Source: Flavobacteriales bacterium | Lineage (GTDB): Bacteria > Bacteroidota > Bacteroidia > Flavobacteriales_D > Crocinitomicaceae | NCBI GenBank assembly: GCA_947470515.1 | Contig: CANITF010000011.1 | Coordinates: forward strand, 1-64,000 | Reading direction: 5' to 3' | Length of the DNA: 64,000 nt | Shown here: one piece after another, positions 9,336 to 23,400 of the stretch | Numbering within the stretch: position 1 is the stretch's first letter | Layout of the letters: the number at the start of each line of letters is the position of its first letter | Translations under genes and position numbers: made by a program | Notes under the pieces: model-generated | What the model saw: the letters and a program-made list of their open reading frames with translations, nothing else | Told to the model about the DNA's origin: nothing | The model's database searches: none

Positions 9336-10063
9336 TGAAAGTACTCGGTATTATTCCTGCACGTTTCGACTCTTCTCGTTTTCCAGGGAAACCCTTGATT
9401 GATCTTAAAGGGAAATCAATGATTCAACGTGTTTATGAAGGCGCTAAAAACTCAAAAAGAATCTCAGAGATTATTGTTGCAACTGACGATCAAAGAATTG
9501 TTGATGAGGTTGTAAGCTTTGGCGGCAAAGTTATGATGACTTTAAAAAACCATCCCAGCGGAACCGATAGATGCGCTGAGGTTGCAAAAAAGTTTCCAGA
9601 AATGGATGTTGTAATAAATATTCAAGGTGATGAACCACTTGTTGATTATCGTCAATTAGATCAATTAATTGATGCATTTGAAACTTCAGAAACACAAATT
9701 GCGACCTTAGGAAGTTATGCTATTTCGAAAGAAGACATCGAAAACCCTAACCGAATTAAAATTGTTGTAAATCATAAAAATGAAGCATTGTATTTCAGTA
9801 GAAGCGCAATTCCAAATACCGAGCATTCGAATCAAACCAGCGAACACTATCCCTTTTTAAGACACATTGGCTTGTATGCTTATCGAGCAGATGTTTTGCA
9901 GACACTTACTTCTTTAAAACCAACAATTTTAGAGAAAACGGAATCGCTTGAACAATTAAGATGGATTTTTTATGGCTTTTCAATTCAAGTAGTAAATACG
10001 GATATCGAAACTCCAAACATAGATGTTCCAGCAGACGTTGACAAAGTTCTTGAATTGCTGTAA
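9335..10063 (+). CDS. kdsB: 3-deoxy-manno-octulosonate cytidylyltransferase
   Basis: 242 residues, normal for KdsB. The enzyme makes CMP-Kdo from CTP and Kdo, the activation step for building the inner core of lipopolysaccharide in the cytoplasm. Family motifs are visible: the nucleotide-binding PARFDSSRFPGKPL at residues 8-21, VATDDQRI near 49, HPSGTDRCAEV near 70, INIQGDEPLVD near 94, and EKTESLEQLRW near 205. The start ATG overlaps the stop of the TonB receptor gene by one base, an unusual partner for kdsB. Co-transcription with the receptor is likely, and an internal promoter cannot be excluded. Confidence 0.95.
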   Translation: MKVLGIIPARFDSSRFPGKPLIDLKGKSMIQRVYEGAKNSKRISEIIVATDDQRIVDEVVSFGGKVMMTLKNHPSGTDRCAEVAKKFPEMDVVINIQGDEPLVDYRQLDQLIDAFETSETQIATLGSYAISKEDIENPNRIKIVVNHKNEALYFSRSAIPNTEHSNQTSEHYPFLRHIGLYAYRADVLQTLTSLKPTILEKTESLEQLRWIFYGFSIQVVNTDIETPNIDVPADVDKVLELL

Positions 10064-10086
10064 CTCTTTTAGTTCGTTTTCGTAAC

Positions 10087-10117
10087 TTGCAGAGATTCAC
10101 GTAAATTGTTATCTTTA
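10087..10117 (+). promoter_or_regulatory. Two-box sigma-A type promoter of the HU-like/SPOR gene
   Basis: TTG (10087-10089) and TATCTTTA (10110-10117) are separated by 20 bp, close to the Bacteroidota consensus TTTG-N19-21-TAnnTTTG. The start codon at 10122 begins only 5 bp after the -7 box, so the predicted mRNA has little or no 5' leader. Confidence 0.5.
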
Positions 10118-10121
10118 GCAC

Positions 10122-11267
10122 ATGATATCAGTAGAAGAACTTATTGGAGAATTGTTGTTGCGCCATAATTGCGTGATAATTCCTTCGTTTGGCGGGTTTG
10201 TTGCAAAACAAACTGGTGCTTCAATTGATTATAGAAACGGTGTAATGTCACCACCAAAAAAGTCGTTACTCTTCAACCGACAATTAATTAATAACGATGG
10301 TTTATTAATAGCAGAATTGGCAGTTTCTAATGGTATTGATTATAATGTCTCAACAAAAATCGTAGGAGATTTAGTTGATGCTTGGAATGTTCAACTAAGA
10401 AAAGGAGAGAGAATATCAATAGATAAAGTTGGTTTTTTATTCTTCGACCAGGAAAAAAACATCTGTTTTGAACAAGACCGCTTTTTTAATTTGTTATTGG
10501 ATTCATATGGCTTGGGAAAGGTGCATTTTCTTTCTGAAAAGGATGTTCAATTTGCTCAAAAAACAAGTATTGAAAGTGCAATTAATAATGAAGAAAGAAA
10601 TGAAAATAATTCTGCAATAGTATTCAACACCGAATCTATTTCAATAAATCCGGAACCAAAAGAAACAGTAATTATTCCACATCCTGCACTTCAACCGAAG
10701 ACAAAGATTTGGAAATATATTGCCGCAGCGTGCCTTTTACCAATCGCTTTTTATTCTTTTTGGCTTCCCGTTCAAACAAATGTTTTAGAATCAGGAATGA
10801 TTTCAGTGAAAGACTTCAACCCATTTTATCATAGTGAAGAAGGAAGTTACGACAAACAAGAATTGAAAAACAGGGATAAGAACAATGAATCGAAAACGTT
10901 GGACGAATCAATCGCTGATTTACCTGAAGATGTTGCAGTTTTCTCTTATCAATACAACGAAGATTTATATATTCCCATTCGAATTCCTCGAAATAAAATA
11001 AATACTTCCGCTGCTCAAGAAAGTCAAGAAAGTACTACTATTTCTTCAAGTAATTTTGAATTTATTGTTGGTTGTTTTGGAAGTGAACAAAATGCTAATA
11101 ATCTTGTCGCTTTATTAAAAGAAAAAGGATTTGACGCATATATTACGGATGTTTCTAAAGGCTTAAGTAGAATAAGCGCAGGAAAAGCATCGACAGAACA
11201 AGCGTTACAAACAATCATCCAAGACGCAAAATCACAAGGTTTTGATGGATGGGTTTTAAGAAAATAA
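10122..11267 (+). CDS. HU-CCDC81-like N-terminal and SPOR C-terminal domain protein
   Basis: 381 residues. The N-terminal part (1-135) matches Bacteroidota proteins with HU/CCDC81-like domains: CVIIPSFGGFVA, then SLLFNRQL and NDGLL, then GERISIDKVGFL. A low-complexity stretch follows, then a single membrane segment at about 198-216 (IWKYIAAACLLPIAFYSFW). A linker leads to a C-terminal SPOR domain at about 312-381 (FIVGCFGSEQNANNLV to GWVLRK). SPOR domains bind denuded septal peptidoglycan, so this is probably an inner-membrane protein with the N-terminal part in the cytoplasm and the SPOR domain in the periplasm, perhaps linking nucleoid or division processes to the cell wall. That role is inference. 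The conserved N-terminus supports the ATG at 10122 as the start. Confidence 0.85.
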   Translation: MISVEELIGELLLRHNCVIIPSFGGFVAKQTGASIDYRNGVMSPPKKSLLFNRQLINNDGLLIAELAVSNGIDYNVSTKIVGDLVDAWNVQLRKGERISIDKVGFLFFDQEKNICFEQDRFFNLLLDSYGLGKVHFLSEKDVQFAQKTSIESAINNEERNENNSAIVFNTESISINPEPKETVIIPHPALQPKTKIWKYIAAACLLPIAFYSFWLPVQTNVLESGMISVKDFNPFYHSEEGSYDKQELKNRDKNNESKTLDESIADLPEDVAVFSYQYNEDLYIPIRIPRNKINTSAAQESQESTTISSSNFEFIVGCFGSEQNANNLVALLKEKGFDAYITDVSKGLSRISAGKASTEQALQTIIQDAKSQGFDGWVLRK

Positions 11268-11418
11268 AAAAACTATTGTTTGGTTATAATTCTATTATCG
11301 AATTAATTATCACGCTAAAGAAAATCAATTTTAACAATCTTAGCAAGCTTATTTGAATCGGCATTAAAACTCAAATAATCTTTTTCTAATTAATATCTTT
11401 CATTTTTTTAGTGACCAT

Positions 11419-14400
11419 CTATCGGATCAAAGTAACATGTCCGTGATATATTTTTTCTTCTTCAGTTTGTAATATTCCAAATGTTATTTTCCATGTATAT
11501 ACGCCATCTTGACTAGGTGCGCCGTTGAAAGCATAAGAGCCATCCCAACCAATAGCTGGATTGTTAGATTCAAAAATCACTTCGCCCCACCTATTAAATA
11601 TATATAATGTATAAGTTCCTTTTTCATATCCAGAGGTTAATACAGGATTAAATTCATCATTTGTCCCATCATTATTCGGGGTAAATGAGTTAGGGACATA
11701 AAACAATAAATCTTCAAAAACAGTTATTGTATACATCATTGTGTCATAGCAGCCTACTTCATTGTATGCATATAAGGTTACCACAAAATCATCTGGAGCA
11801 CCTAAATATTCATGAATTGGATTGGTAGAAACACTCGTTGTACCATCATCAAACACCCACAAATAAGTGGTGGCATTAATTGAATAATTTTGAAATTCAA
11901 AAATAGGATTAGTGGTAGGCATCGTATCATTTAAAGCAGTAAAATTTGCAATTGGGTTTTCTAATACACATACCATATCCGTTTGCGTAGCAGTTAAAGA
12001 GCACCCAGCTAGATTCGTAACTGTAAGGGTAACGTCATAACATCCTGAATTGGGATATTGATGATCTACACTAACAGATTGAAAAGAACTTTCTCCATCA
12101 CCAAAATCCCACATCAGTGATGTTCCAGGTGCGTTTATAATGTCGTTAAAAGTTACATTCATTATTTCGCACCCAATAGGAGAAGAAACGTTAAAACCAA
12201 TTTCTGGTGATTCAGCCAAAACGACTTGATTTGACACAGAATTTACACACCCAGTAAGTTGATCGGTTCCTGTCAAAATTACAGTGTAGCTTCCAATTTG
12301 AGAATACACATGTGATGGGTCAGCCAAAAATGAACCACTGTTATCACCAAAATCCCAGCTATAATCGTTTGCTCCAAGTGATGTGTTTATAAAATTAACC
12401 GGAGTGATATTACAAAGTACTGCTGGGTTAGTAGAGAAACTTAAAACAGGTAAAGGATTGACAGTAACAAGGATAATAACGGAGGCACCATTGCATCCAG
12501 TAATATCAGCTTTTGCAGTGATAGTATATTCAACTATTTGGGGAACATTACTGGTATTAATTAAAACATCATTAATGAAAGATCCATTTTGAACAGTGAA
12601 AGTTTCACCTAGGACATTTATATTCTGCGCGGCGCTCCAAGTATATATGGAAGGAAGTGATGCAGATAAAGTAATATTGGTTGCTTCACCAGTACAAATT
12701 TCAACAGGACTATTGTTTATAATTGGTAAGGGATTAACAAAAATTGTCACAGAAAAAACAGGACTTGAGCAACCGTTCGCTAATGCACTCGCAACAACTG
12801 TATAATTTACTTGCTGGGTAACGTTCGTGTTGTTAATTAAAACGTCACCAATAATACTCGTTGTTTGAATAGATGTACTTTCACCCTGAACATTTGGATT
12901 GTTATCAGCAAACCAATTGAAGTTTGAAGGTGTATTCGCCTCTAAAAGCAAAAGCGGACTTGTTTCGCTACAAATAAAAACAGTGTCTGCGTTTATAAGT
13001 TGTAAAGGAGGCCGGACAATAACAGCGATTGTACTTGCCAAGCCAACGCAGTTTCCAACAAGTGACGTTGGAATGACACTATAAATAACAAGTTGATTTT
13101 GTGTGCTATTATTGATGAGTTGGTCAGTAATTACTCCACCTGTTTGAGATGAAGTATTTTCACCAGTTACATTCAAATTTTCAGTCGCTATCCACGTATA
13201 CGAAGATGATACATTCGCTTGTAATTGAACACTAACCAAACCACCACTGCATATTTCTATTGTTGAAATTCCGGTATATTCAACATTTGGCACTACTTGT
13301 ACAATAAAATTTACTTCGGGACCAACACATCCTTGTGGGGAGGATGCAGCCACTACATGGTAAGTAACATATTGCATAATAGCACTATTGTTAGTCAATG
13401 TATTATTTATTATTGCTGATGATTGCGGAATACTAACTTCTCCTGTTACATCCGGATTAGGTGTAGCATACCAAGAAAAAGTGGACGTCATGTTCGCAGA
13501 TAACAGTACATCTAATGGCACTGAGTTGCATATAACACTATTTGCAATTGGATTTATTGTAGGAGAAGGATTTATTGTAAAGGTAAATGTTTGAGGGTTT
13601 CCAGGGCAGCTGACCCCTCCAATGCTTGTATAAATAGGCGTTACTGTTACTGTGCTAACTATCGGACTCCCCGTTGTGTTTATTGCTGCAAATGGGGAGA
13701 TGTTTCCGGTACCATTATTACCTAATCCTATTAGTGTGTTATTGTTTGTCCAATTGTAACTTGTCGCTGTTCCGCTAAAAACAACTAGGGCTGAGGAACT
13801 TCCGTTGCAAACCTCTTCATCTGCTGGATCATTCATAATCGGAGTTGGATTTACTGTTATTATGAATGTTTCAGTATTTCCAGCGCAAACAACACCACCT
13901 AATTCAAAATAAGCTGTTACCGAAATTTGAGCGGTAATTTGATTGTTATTAGAGTTGTTTATTGCCACAAACGAAGGGATATCACCAGTTCCGCTAGCGA
14001 TTAATCCAATCGAAGGGTTGTTGTTCGTCCAGTTGTAATATGTACCTGTTCCTGTAAAAGAAATAGGAGAGGTTGGGGAATTATTACAAACAGTAATATC
14101 AACAGGGTCAGTAACGATTGAACTTGGGTTAACAGAAATAGTGAAAGCTTGTGCAGTTCCATAACAGGTTAATCCGCTGCTAGTATATTGAGGAGTAACA
14201 GTTACAGTAGCTGAAATTAATCCCGAAGTGTTATTTGTAGCGGTGAAAGAATTTATATCTCCAATACCATTTCCAAATAATCCGATAGAAGGAGTATTGT
14301 TTAACCATGTATATGCTGTTCCTGTTCCAGAAAAGTTGACTAATGCAGTTGATGCTCCATTACAGACAATTTGATTTGAAGAGGCATTAACAATTGGTGT

Positions 14401-17400
14401 TGGATTCACCGTGATTGTAAATGTTTGCGGTATACCAAGGCAAGAGGAATTATTTCCTGTAAATGATGGAGTAACAGTTATTGTAGCAGTAATTGGTACG
14501 TTTCCGTTATTAATCGCATTGAAAGAAGTAATATTCCCAATTCCATTTACTCCCAATCCAATTGATGGGTTATTATTTGTCCAGTTATAGTTTGTTCCGG
14601 TTCCAATGAAGTTTATCAGTGCAGAATTAGAACCATTGCATATTACAACATCAAGAGGGTCAACAACTGTAGGTGTAGGATTTATTGTTATTCCTATTGT
14701 TTGCGTTAATCCGCTGCAAGTAAGAGAAGCATTCAATAATTGAGGCGTAACAGTAATTGTTCCTGTGACAGGATTTGTTCCATTATTTAATCCCTGAAAT
14801 GCAGGGATATCACCAATTCCATTAGTCGACAATCCAATTGATGGTGTTGTGTTAGACCATGTATAGGATGTCCCTGTTCCTGTAAAAGTTAGAGGAGTAG
14901 TTGAAGCAGTATTGCAGATTGTTTGATCAGCAATATCGTTTACAATCGGTGTTGGATTGATTGTAATTGTAAAGCTTTGAGCTGCACCAGAGCAATTAGC
15001 ATTTCCACCAGAATAATCGGGCGTAGCTGTTATTGTTGCGGTAATTGGGAATGAAGTATTATTCTGAGCGGTGAAAGGCAAAATATTGCCAACACCATTA
15101 CTAGCAAGTCCTATACTTGGTGTGTTATTCACCCAATTATAACTTGTACTTGTACCTATAAAATTTGTGGCAGGAACAAGCGCCCCGTTACAAACAACAA
15201 GATCTTGCGGGTCAACAACGGATGGTGTTGGGTTTACAGTAATTGTCATTTGCTGGCTTAATCCAATGCATGATACTCCAAAATTTAAAAATGATGGAAT
15301 AAGTGTGATTGTTCCACTGATTGGATTAACCCCATTATTTTGACCAGTGAAAGTTGGAATTATATTTGTCCCACTTGAAATTAAACCTATTGCAGTATTT
15401 GAATTGTTCCAAGAATAACTCGTTCCAGTACCTGATAATACAACTTGAGTAGATGAAGCCGTATTACAAATAACCTGATCTATTGGGTCGTTTACTACTG
15501 GAGTTGGGTTAACAGTAATAGTGAAATTTTGTTGCGCTCCTGGACAAGTTATGCCTCCTGCGGTATATTCTGCAGTAACTGTAACGCCAGCGATAATTGG
15601 AGCTGCGGTATTATTTAATGCGTTGAATGCTGTAATGTTTCCAATACCATTTGTCCCTAAACCAATTATCGTATTATTATTTGTCCAAACATAACTTGTT
15701 CCTGTTCCTGCAATGTTCACAGCTTGTGTTGAACTATTATTACATACAACTTGGTCTGCTGGATCTTGAACGGTTGCAAAAGGATTTATTTTTATTTCAA
15801 AATCACTTATTGGTCCAAAACAACTTAAGCCCGCATTTGTATATTCTGGCGTAATTGTAACAAGTGATGTAATAATTGATGCGCCATTATTCGTTGTTGT
15901 AAATGCAGGAATTGTATTAATTCCAGAGGCTCCTAGTCCAATCGAAGTTGAACTATTATTCCAACTATAAGAAGTTCCCGTTCCATTTATTACAAGCGCA
16001 CTGGTTAAGAAACCTGTACAATAAGTGACATCTGAAATGGCTGTAACAACTGGGGTTGGATTGACGGTTATTGTAAAATCTTGCGCAGCTCCGGCACAAG
16101 TGACACTATTAAATAAATATTGTGGGACAACTGTAATTGTTGCAATAATAGGAGAGGAGCTTGCGTTTAGGGCAGAAAAAGGGGCAATAGAACCTGTCCC
16201 ATTCGTTGGTAAACCAATGGAAGCAGTATTATTTGTCCAATTATAAGATGTACCCGAACCAACGAACGTTACAAGGTCTGTTAAACTTGTATTACATTTT
16301 ACTTGATCCGATGGATTATTAACCGTAGGAGTCGGATTAACCGTAATTGTATAAACTAGAATTGGTCCAGAACATAACGCCTGACTTGAAGTTACTGCTT
16401 GTCCAAAAAATTGAATTGTTGCTGGAACCAATCCACTATTAGTTAAGTTAAAAGATGGAATTGTAGCCCCACCATTTTGAAGGTTTAACCCTGATATTGT
16501 TGAAGGAATTGTTGGGGCGGACCAAGAAATTGTTACACCAGGTGAGGAAGAAGTAATATTTACTACTGAAGAGGCAGACGCTGAACAAATAGTTTGGTTT
16601 GGAAGACTAAATTGAACAGTCGGCAAAGGATCAATGGTGAGTGAAAAAGTTTCTATTGTACCTGAACAAGTGAGATTTGCATTTAAATATTGTGGAGTTA
16701 CACTTATTTGTGCAATTAACGGATTCACCCCATTATTAATTCCAGTAAATCCTGTAATATTTCCCGTTCCACTCCCTATTAAACCAATTGCAGGTATAGT
16801 GTTTGTCCAGTTGTATGAAGTTCCTGTTCCAGTAAAGTTAACAGCAGCGACTTGGGAGCCTGCGCATATTACTTGGTCAATAGGATCATTTACCTGCGGA
16901 GTTGGATTAACAATAATTGTAACATTCTCCGTCGCACCAACGCATGTTGCTCCTGCATTTGAATAAGATGGTGTTACAGTAATGGTCCCTGAAATAGGAC
17001 TCGCGGTAACATTTGTCCCAGTAAAAAATGGAATGTTACCAGTACCAGTGCCTCCTAAATTAATAGCGGTGTTAGAATTACTCCATGAATATAATGTGCC
17101 AATTACATTTCCTGAAAAGTTTATCGCAGCGGTCAAAGAGTTATTACAAACAACTTGATCTACAGGATTCAAAACTGTTGGATTTGGGTTGACGGTTATG
17201 TTAAATGATTGCGGAGTTCCTGAACATGTTAGTCCGGCATTTAAATTACTTGGTGTAACAGTTACAGTTCCTGAAATAGCCGCATTTGTAGCATTGGTGG
17301 TTGTAAATGACGGGATATTTCCTGTTGATGCTGCCCCTAGTCCAATTGCAGAATTTGTATTGGTCCACGAATAAAGTGTTCCTGGAACACCAAAAGAACT

Positions 17401-20400
17401 TGTAAAGGTTACAGGACTAGAAATAGTACCTACACAATTTGCTTGATTATTAAGTGCATCAACCGTTGGAATAGGATTAACAATTATTGAAACATCTTGG
17501 GGTGAACCAACACATGAAATTCCAGCATTAATATATGATGGAGTAACTGTTATCAGAGCTATTGCAGCATTGTTTGTGTTGTTAGTTCCAGAAAAAGAAA
17601 CAATATTCCCCGTTCCACTTGCCCCTAAATTTATTCCTGTGTTTGTATTTGTCCACGAATAAAGTGTTCCATTGACTGCCCCATTAAAAATAATTGGGTT
17701 TGTTGGGGTATTGTTGCAAATTACTTGATCAGCAGGATTTAAAACAGTAGGGATTGGATTGACGGTAAAAAGAAATGTTTGAGTTGTGCCATTACAAACA
17801 GTTCCCCCGTTGTTGTAAACAGGTGTTACTATGATTGTTCCAATGATTGCTGAAGAAGTCAAATTAGTAGTTGTAAATGCAGGAATATCACCCGTGCCTT
17901 GAGCTGGCAAACCTATCCCTGTATTGCTATTTGTCCAAGAAAAAACGGTTCCTGGCACAGCAAAACTACTAGAAAAGACAATTGGTGTTGATGGAGATCC
18001 AACACAATTAGCTTGATTATTAATAGCATCCACAGTAGGGGTAGGATTCACGGTTATTGTAAGGTCTTGATTTAAACCTACACAAGTTGTTCCAGCATTT
18101 ACATAGGATGGTGAAATTATAATGGTTGATGTGATTGGATTTATTGTATTATTAGTGGCTGTGAACGAAGGGATGTTACCCGAACCATTCGCGCTTAGAT
18201 TTATAGATGGATTTGAATTAACCCAAGTGAACACAGTATTATTTACAGCACCAGAAAAGTTAATTGCAGAAACGGCAGTATTATTACAAATAACCTGATC
18301 AACTGGATTGAGAACAGTTGGTATAGGGTTTACAACCACAATAATTTGTTGAGAAACGCCATTACAAGAACCGACAATTGACTGAGGAATTACTGTATAA
18401 ACAACACTTTGAAAAGTACTTGTAGTATTCACTAAAATATCGGAAATAGTATTTTGAGATTGTGTTACCGTACTTTCCCCACCAACATTATTATTTATTG
18501 CAGCAGACCAAGAATAATTAGCGGAAACATTTGATGTTAATCCTAAATTTAAAGGTGATCCAGAACAAATTGTTAACCCATTTATATTTGTCATTACTGG
18601 CGATGGATTAACCGTGATAGTAATCGTTTGTGCAGACCCAGCACAGTTTCCTATTGCTGATGTGGGTGTTACCGAATACGTTACTGTTTGAGTGGTGGAT
18701 GAAGTATTAATCAATACATCTGCTATTGTTGTGCCCGATTGATTCGTTAAACTTTCTCCGCTAATAAATGGATTGTCAGACGCACTCCAAGTTAACGGAC
18801 TCGGAACATTGGTAGTAAGTGGTAAATTTACTGCTGCACCAGAACAAATTGTTTGAGAATTTGCGTTCGTCATAGAAACCGCAGGGACGACAGTAAGAGT
18901 AAAAGTTTGAGCATTTCCTACACACAGACCGCCAAGTGAAGTTGGCGTAATAGTGTAAGTAACAGTTTGAATACTGCTCGAAGTATTGATTAAAATGTCA
19001 TTAAGTGTTCCACTCGTTTGTGGCAAGAGACTTTCACCTGTAATGAATGGATTATCTGTCCCAACCCACGAAAAAGCACTTGGAACATTCGCACTAAGCG
19101 GGAAGTTAATTGCAGCCCCAGAGCAAATTGCTTGGTTATTCGTACTCGTCATATTTACAGCAGGAATCACTGAAATTGTTATTGTTTGTGGGGTGCCAAC
19201 GCACGAACCTATTTGTGTTGTTGGTGTAACTGTATAAGTCACTACTTGAATTCCCGCAGTAGGATTAATCAGTATGTTATTTAAAACTGAAGACGTTTGG
19301 CTTGTTAAGCTTTCTCCTGACACATTTGGATTATCTGAAGCAACCCATGAAAGACTGCTATTAATACTTGGAGTTAAAGGAATATTCACCGCAGTTCCTG
19401 AGCAAATAGTTTGAGTGGCACTACTCGTCAATGTTGGAGTTGGCACTACTGAAATTGTTACAGTTTGGGGAGTCCCAGGACAGTTTCCAACAATTGAAGT
19501 TGGTAAAACTGTATAGGTTACTAACTCAATTAACGATGATGAATTTGTCAGTGTATTGTTGATAGATAAACCCGTTTGATTCGTTAAACTTTCTCCTGAA
19601 ACATTTGGATTATCTGAAGCAATCCATGAATAAGTTGAAGTAATATTTGCTGAAAGAGGAATGTTAGTTTGTGTCCCAGAACAAATCGTTTGAGCATTGA
19701 TACTCGTCATTGAAATTGGTGGCGCAACAGTAACAACTAATGTTTGAGCCGGTCCATTACAAGAATTGGCATTTGATGTAAGTATTACAGTGTAATTAAC
19801 CGTCTGAATACTTGTTGATGTATTTGTTAAAACATCAGAAATTGGATTCCCAGATTGATTCGTTAAACTTTCTCCTAAAATAAACACATTATTGGCAGCC
19901 AACCAAGAATAACTTGATGGAATAGTGGAAACTAAAGTTTGGTTAACGGCTGTTCCTGAACAAATAGTTGCTGTTAGCGGGCTCGTTAATGATGGTGTTG
20001 GATTAACGGTAATAGTGTATATCAAAGGAGTTCCTGAACAACTATTTGCATTTGGTGTAACCGTGTAACTTAATGTAAAATCTGAATTTCCGGTGTTATT
20101 AATTGTACTAATAGGTATTTGACCAATTCCAGAAGTTGGATAACCTGTAACCGCAGATGGAATGCCCCCAGGATTTAACAAGGCCCAAGAAAAATCTCCT
20201 CCTGCAACACTATTGCTAAATGCAGTAAGCGCTGTTTGTGTGCCTCCACAAATTGTTTGATTTGGTGACAATGTTAAGACCGGGGAAGGTTTCACTGTTA
20301 TCACATAATTAAGAGGTAAACTTGCACAGCCATTTAAAGTTGCCACAACGCTGAACGTAACCGTTTGATTAACATTACTTGAATTTACAAGTGAAGAAAG

Positions 20401-23400
20401 AACAGGTAAATTACCATTACCACTAGAATTAAAACCACTAACACTTGAGCTACTTCCTACTGCTGACCAACTAAATGTCGCTCCGGCAATATTGCTTGTC
20501 CAAACAACAGCTGTTGTTGATGCGCCAGAACAAATTGTTTGTGACAATACAACATTCGTTACAGATGGTGTTGGATAAATTGTCGCGGTAAAGGCTCCAG
20601 CTGTGCCAATACACCCATTATAAATTGGCGTTACCGAGATCGTTCCAACTAAAGCAGAATTCGTATTATTACTTGGTGCTTGCCAAGGAAGAATTTGCCC
20701 AGTTCCATTTGCTGAAAGTCCGATTAGTGAATTGCTATTTGTCCAAGAAAAACTTGACCCTGCAGGGTTACTTGTAAAAGATACCGGGCTAATTTGTGAG
20801 CCAGGGCAAGCAGCAATATTTGCTAAACCTGTCATTATAGCGATTGGATTAACATACCCTGTTACAGATAACGGTAAACCAGAACAGCCACTTGAGATTG
20901 GTGTAACAAGATAAGTTACGGAACCGACAACCAATGAATTGTTGTTCAGAGTTTGCTGAATAGTAGTATTTGGAGCTACAGAGTTTGTTCCTCCAGTAAC
21001 ACCAGAACCATTAGTAGCAGTCCAAGTAAAAAGTGTTGAGGGTGTTGTGGAACTGAGTGAAATATTCAATTGTGCACCGCTACAAATAGTATCGTTGCTG
21101 TTAAAGACCGCAGTAGCTTGAGGTGCCGGATTCACAGTAATAGTATAATTAGCAGGTGCTCCAGGACATTGAGAGTTTCCTGATGTAGTAGCCGAAGCAA
21201 CAATAGAAATCGTTAATGGTGTTACTCCAAAATTTGTAAGGTTGGTATAAACTGGAATCGTGTTTGTCCCTGTTGTAGGCGAAAAATTTCCAATTCCACC
21301 AGGAACAGTTGCTGTCCAACTAAAAGTCACAGCAGGTGTAGCTGAACTTAAAGTTACTAATGAGCTGGACCCACCTGTGCAAAGCGACTGATTAGCTTGG
21401 GAGAACACAGTCACAGGAGCAGGATTTACCGTTATACTAAAAGGGATTGCAGTACCTTGGCATCCGTTTGCTGTTGGAGTGATTGTATAATTCAACGTAT
21501 ACGGCGCAACACCTCCATTATTAATAACACTCGCAGGTATTTGTCCATTTCCAGTAGTAGGAAAACCAGTTATCGTTCCTGGAACAGCGGCAGGATTTAA
21601 TAAAGCCCAAGCGAAAGTGCCTCCTAATACTGAGTTACTAAATGTTGTGAGTGAAGATGATGAACCACCACAAATCGTTTGATTTGGGGATATGGTTAAA
21701 ATAGGGGTTGGCCTAACAGTAATTACGTAACTAACAGGGACGCTATTGCAACCATTTGCAGTTGCTATTACTGTAAATGTAATTGTTTGATCAGTATTAC
21801 TGGTATTAATGAGGTTAGCATAAACGGGCAAGTTTCCGTTCCCATTGGCAGGAAACCCACTAATACTTGCACTACTTCCAACAGCAGTCCAACTAAAAGT
21901 AGCGCCAACTACTCCACTTGTCCAACTAACAGCTGTAGATGAAATACCTGAGCAAATAGTTTGTGCCAATACAACATTCGTTACAAATGGCGCAGGATAA
22001 ACAGAAATTGTAAAGTTTGAAGGTGTTCCACCGCAACTATTATATGTTGGCGTAACGATAAGATTTCCAGAAATTGTGGAATTTGTGTTGTTTACTGGCG
22101 CTTGCCATGGAGATATAGACCCGACACCATTTGAAGCTAGTCCTATTAGTGGATTGCTATTTGTCCATGCGAATGTGGAGCCAACAGGATTGCTTACAAA
22201 TGCGGCTGGGTTAATTTGAGCACCTGAACATACCGCAATATTGGTCAAACCTGTCATTATTGCGATTGGATTAACATAACCTGTTACAGATAGCGGTATA
22301 CCAGAACAGCCGCTTGAGATTGGTGTAACAAGATAAGATACCGAACCGACAACTAAAGAATTGTTGTTCAGAGTTTGCTGAATAGTAGTATTCGGAGCTA
22401 CTGAGTTTGTTCCTCCGGTAACACCTGAACCATTAGTAGCAGTCCAAGTAAAAAGTGTTGAAGGTGTTGTGGAACTGAGTGAAATGTTCAATTGTGCACC
22501 GTTACAAATAGTATCGTTGCTGTTAAATACCGCACTAGCTTGAGGTGCCGGATTCACAGTAATAGTATAATTAGCAGGTGCTCCAGGACATTGAGAGTTT
22601 CCTGATGTAGTAGCCGAAGCAACAATAGAAATCGTTAATGGCGTTGCCCCAAAATTTGTAAGATTGTTATAAACTGGAATCGTGTTTGTACCTGTTGTAG
22701 GCGAAAAATTTCCAATTCCACCAGGAACAGTTGCTGTCCAGCTAAAAGTTACAGCAGGTGTTGCTGAACTTAAAGTTACTAATGAACTAGACCCACCTGT
22801 GCAAAGCGACTGATTAGCTTGGGAGAACACAGTTACAGGAGCCGGATTTACCGTTATGCTAAAAGGGATTGCAGTGCCTTGGCATCCGTTTGCTGTTGGA
22901 GTTATTGTATAATTCAACGTATACGGTGCTACACCTCCATTATTAATAACACTCGCAGGTATTTGTCCATTTCCAGAAGTGGGGAAACCAGTTATCGTTC
23001 CTGGAACAGCGGCAGGATTTAATAAAACCCAAGCGAAAGTGCCTCCTAATACTGAGTTACTAAATGTTGTGAGTGACGTTGATGAACCACCGCAAATCGT
23101 TTGATTTGGAGAAATGGTTAAAATAGGAGTAGGCCTAACTGTAATTACATAATTGACCGGAATACTATTACAACCATTTGCAGTTGCTATTATTGTAAAT
23201 GTAATTGTTTGATCAGTATTACTGGTATTAATGAGGTTAGCATAAACGGGCAAGTTTCCGTTCCCATTGGCAGGAAACCCACTAATACTTGCACTACTTC
23301 CAACAGCAGTCCAACTAAAAGTAGCACCAACTACTCCGCTTGTCCAACTAACAGCTACAGATGAAACACCTGAGCAAATAGTTTGTGCCAATACAACATT

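Noticed and set aside
16634-16966. Plus-strand frame inside the giant gene
   Set aside because: It lies antisense to the uninterrupted 15-kb frame and its translation is a biased mirror of the repeats; many similar antisense frames recur at the repeat period, showing they are shadows.
21397-21600. Two similar plus-strand frames (21397-21600 and 22819-23022) that look like a duplicated small gene
   Set aside because: They are antisense shadows of the 1422-bp repeat unit, offset by exactly that period.
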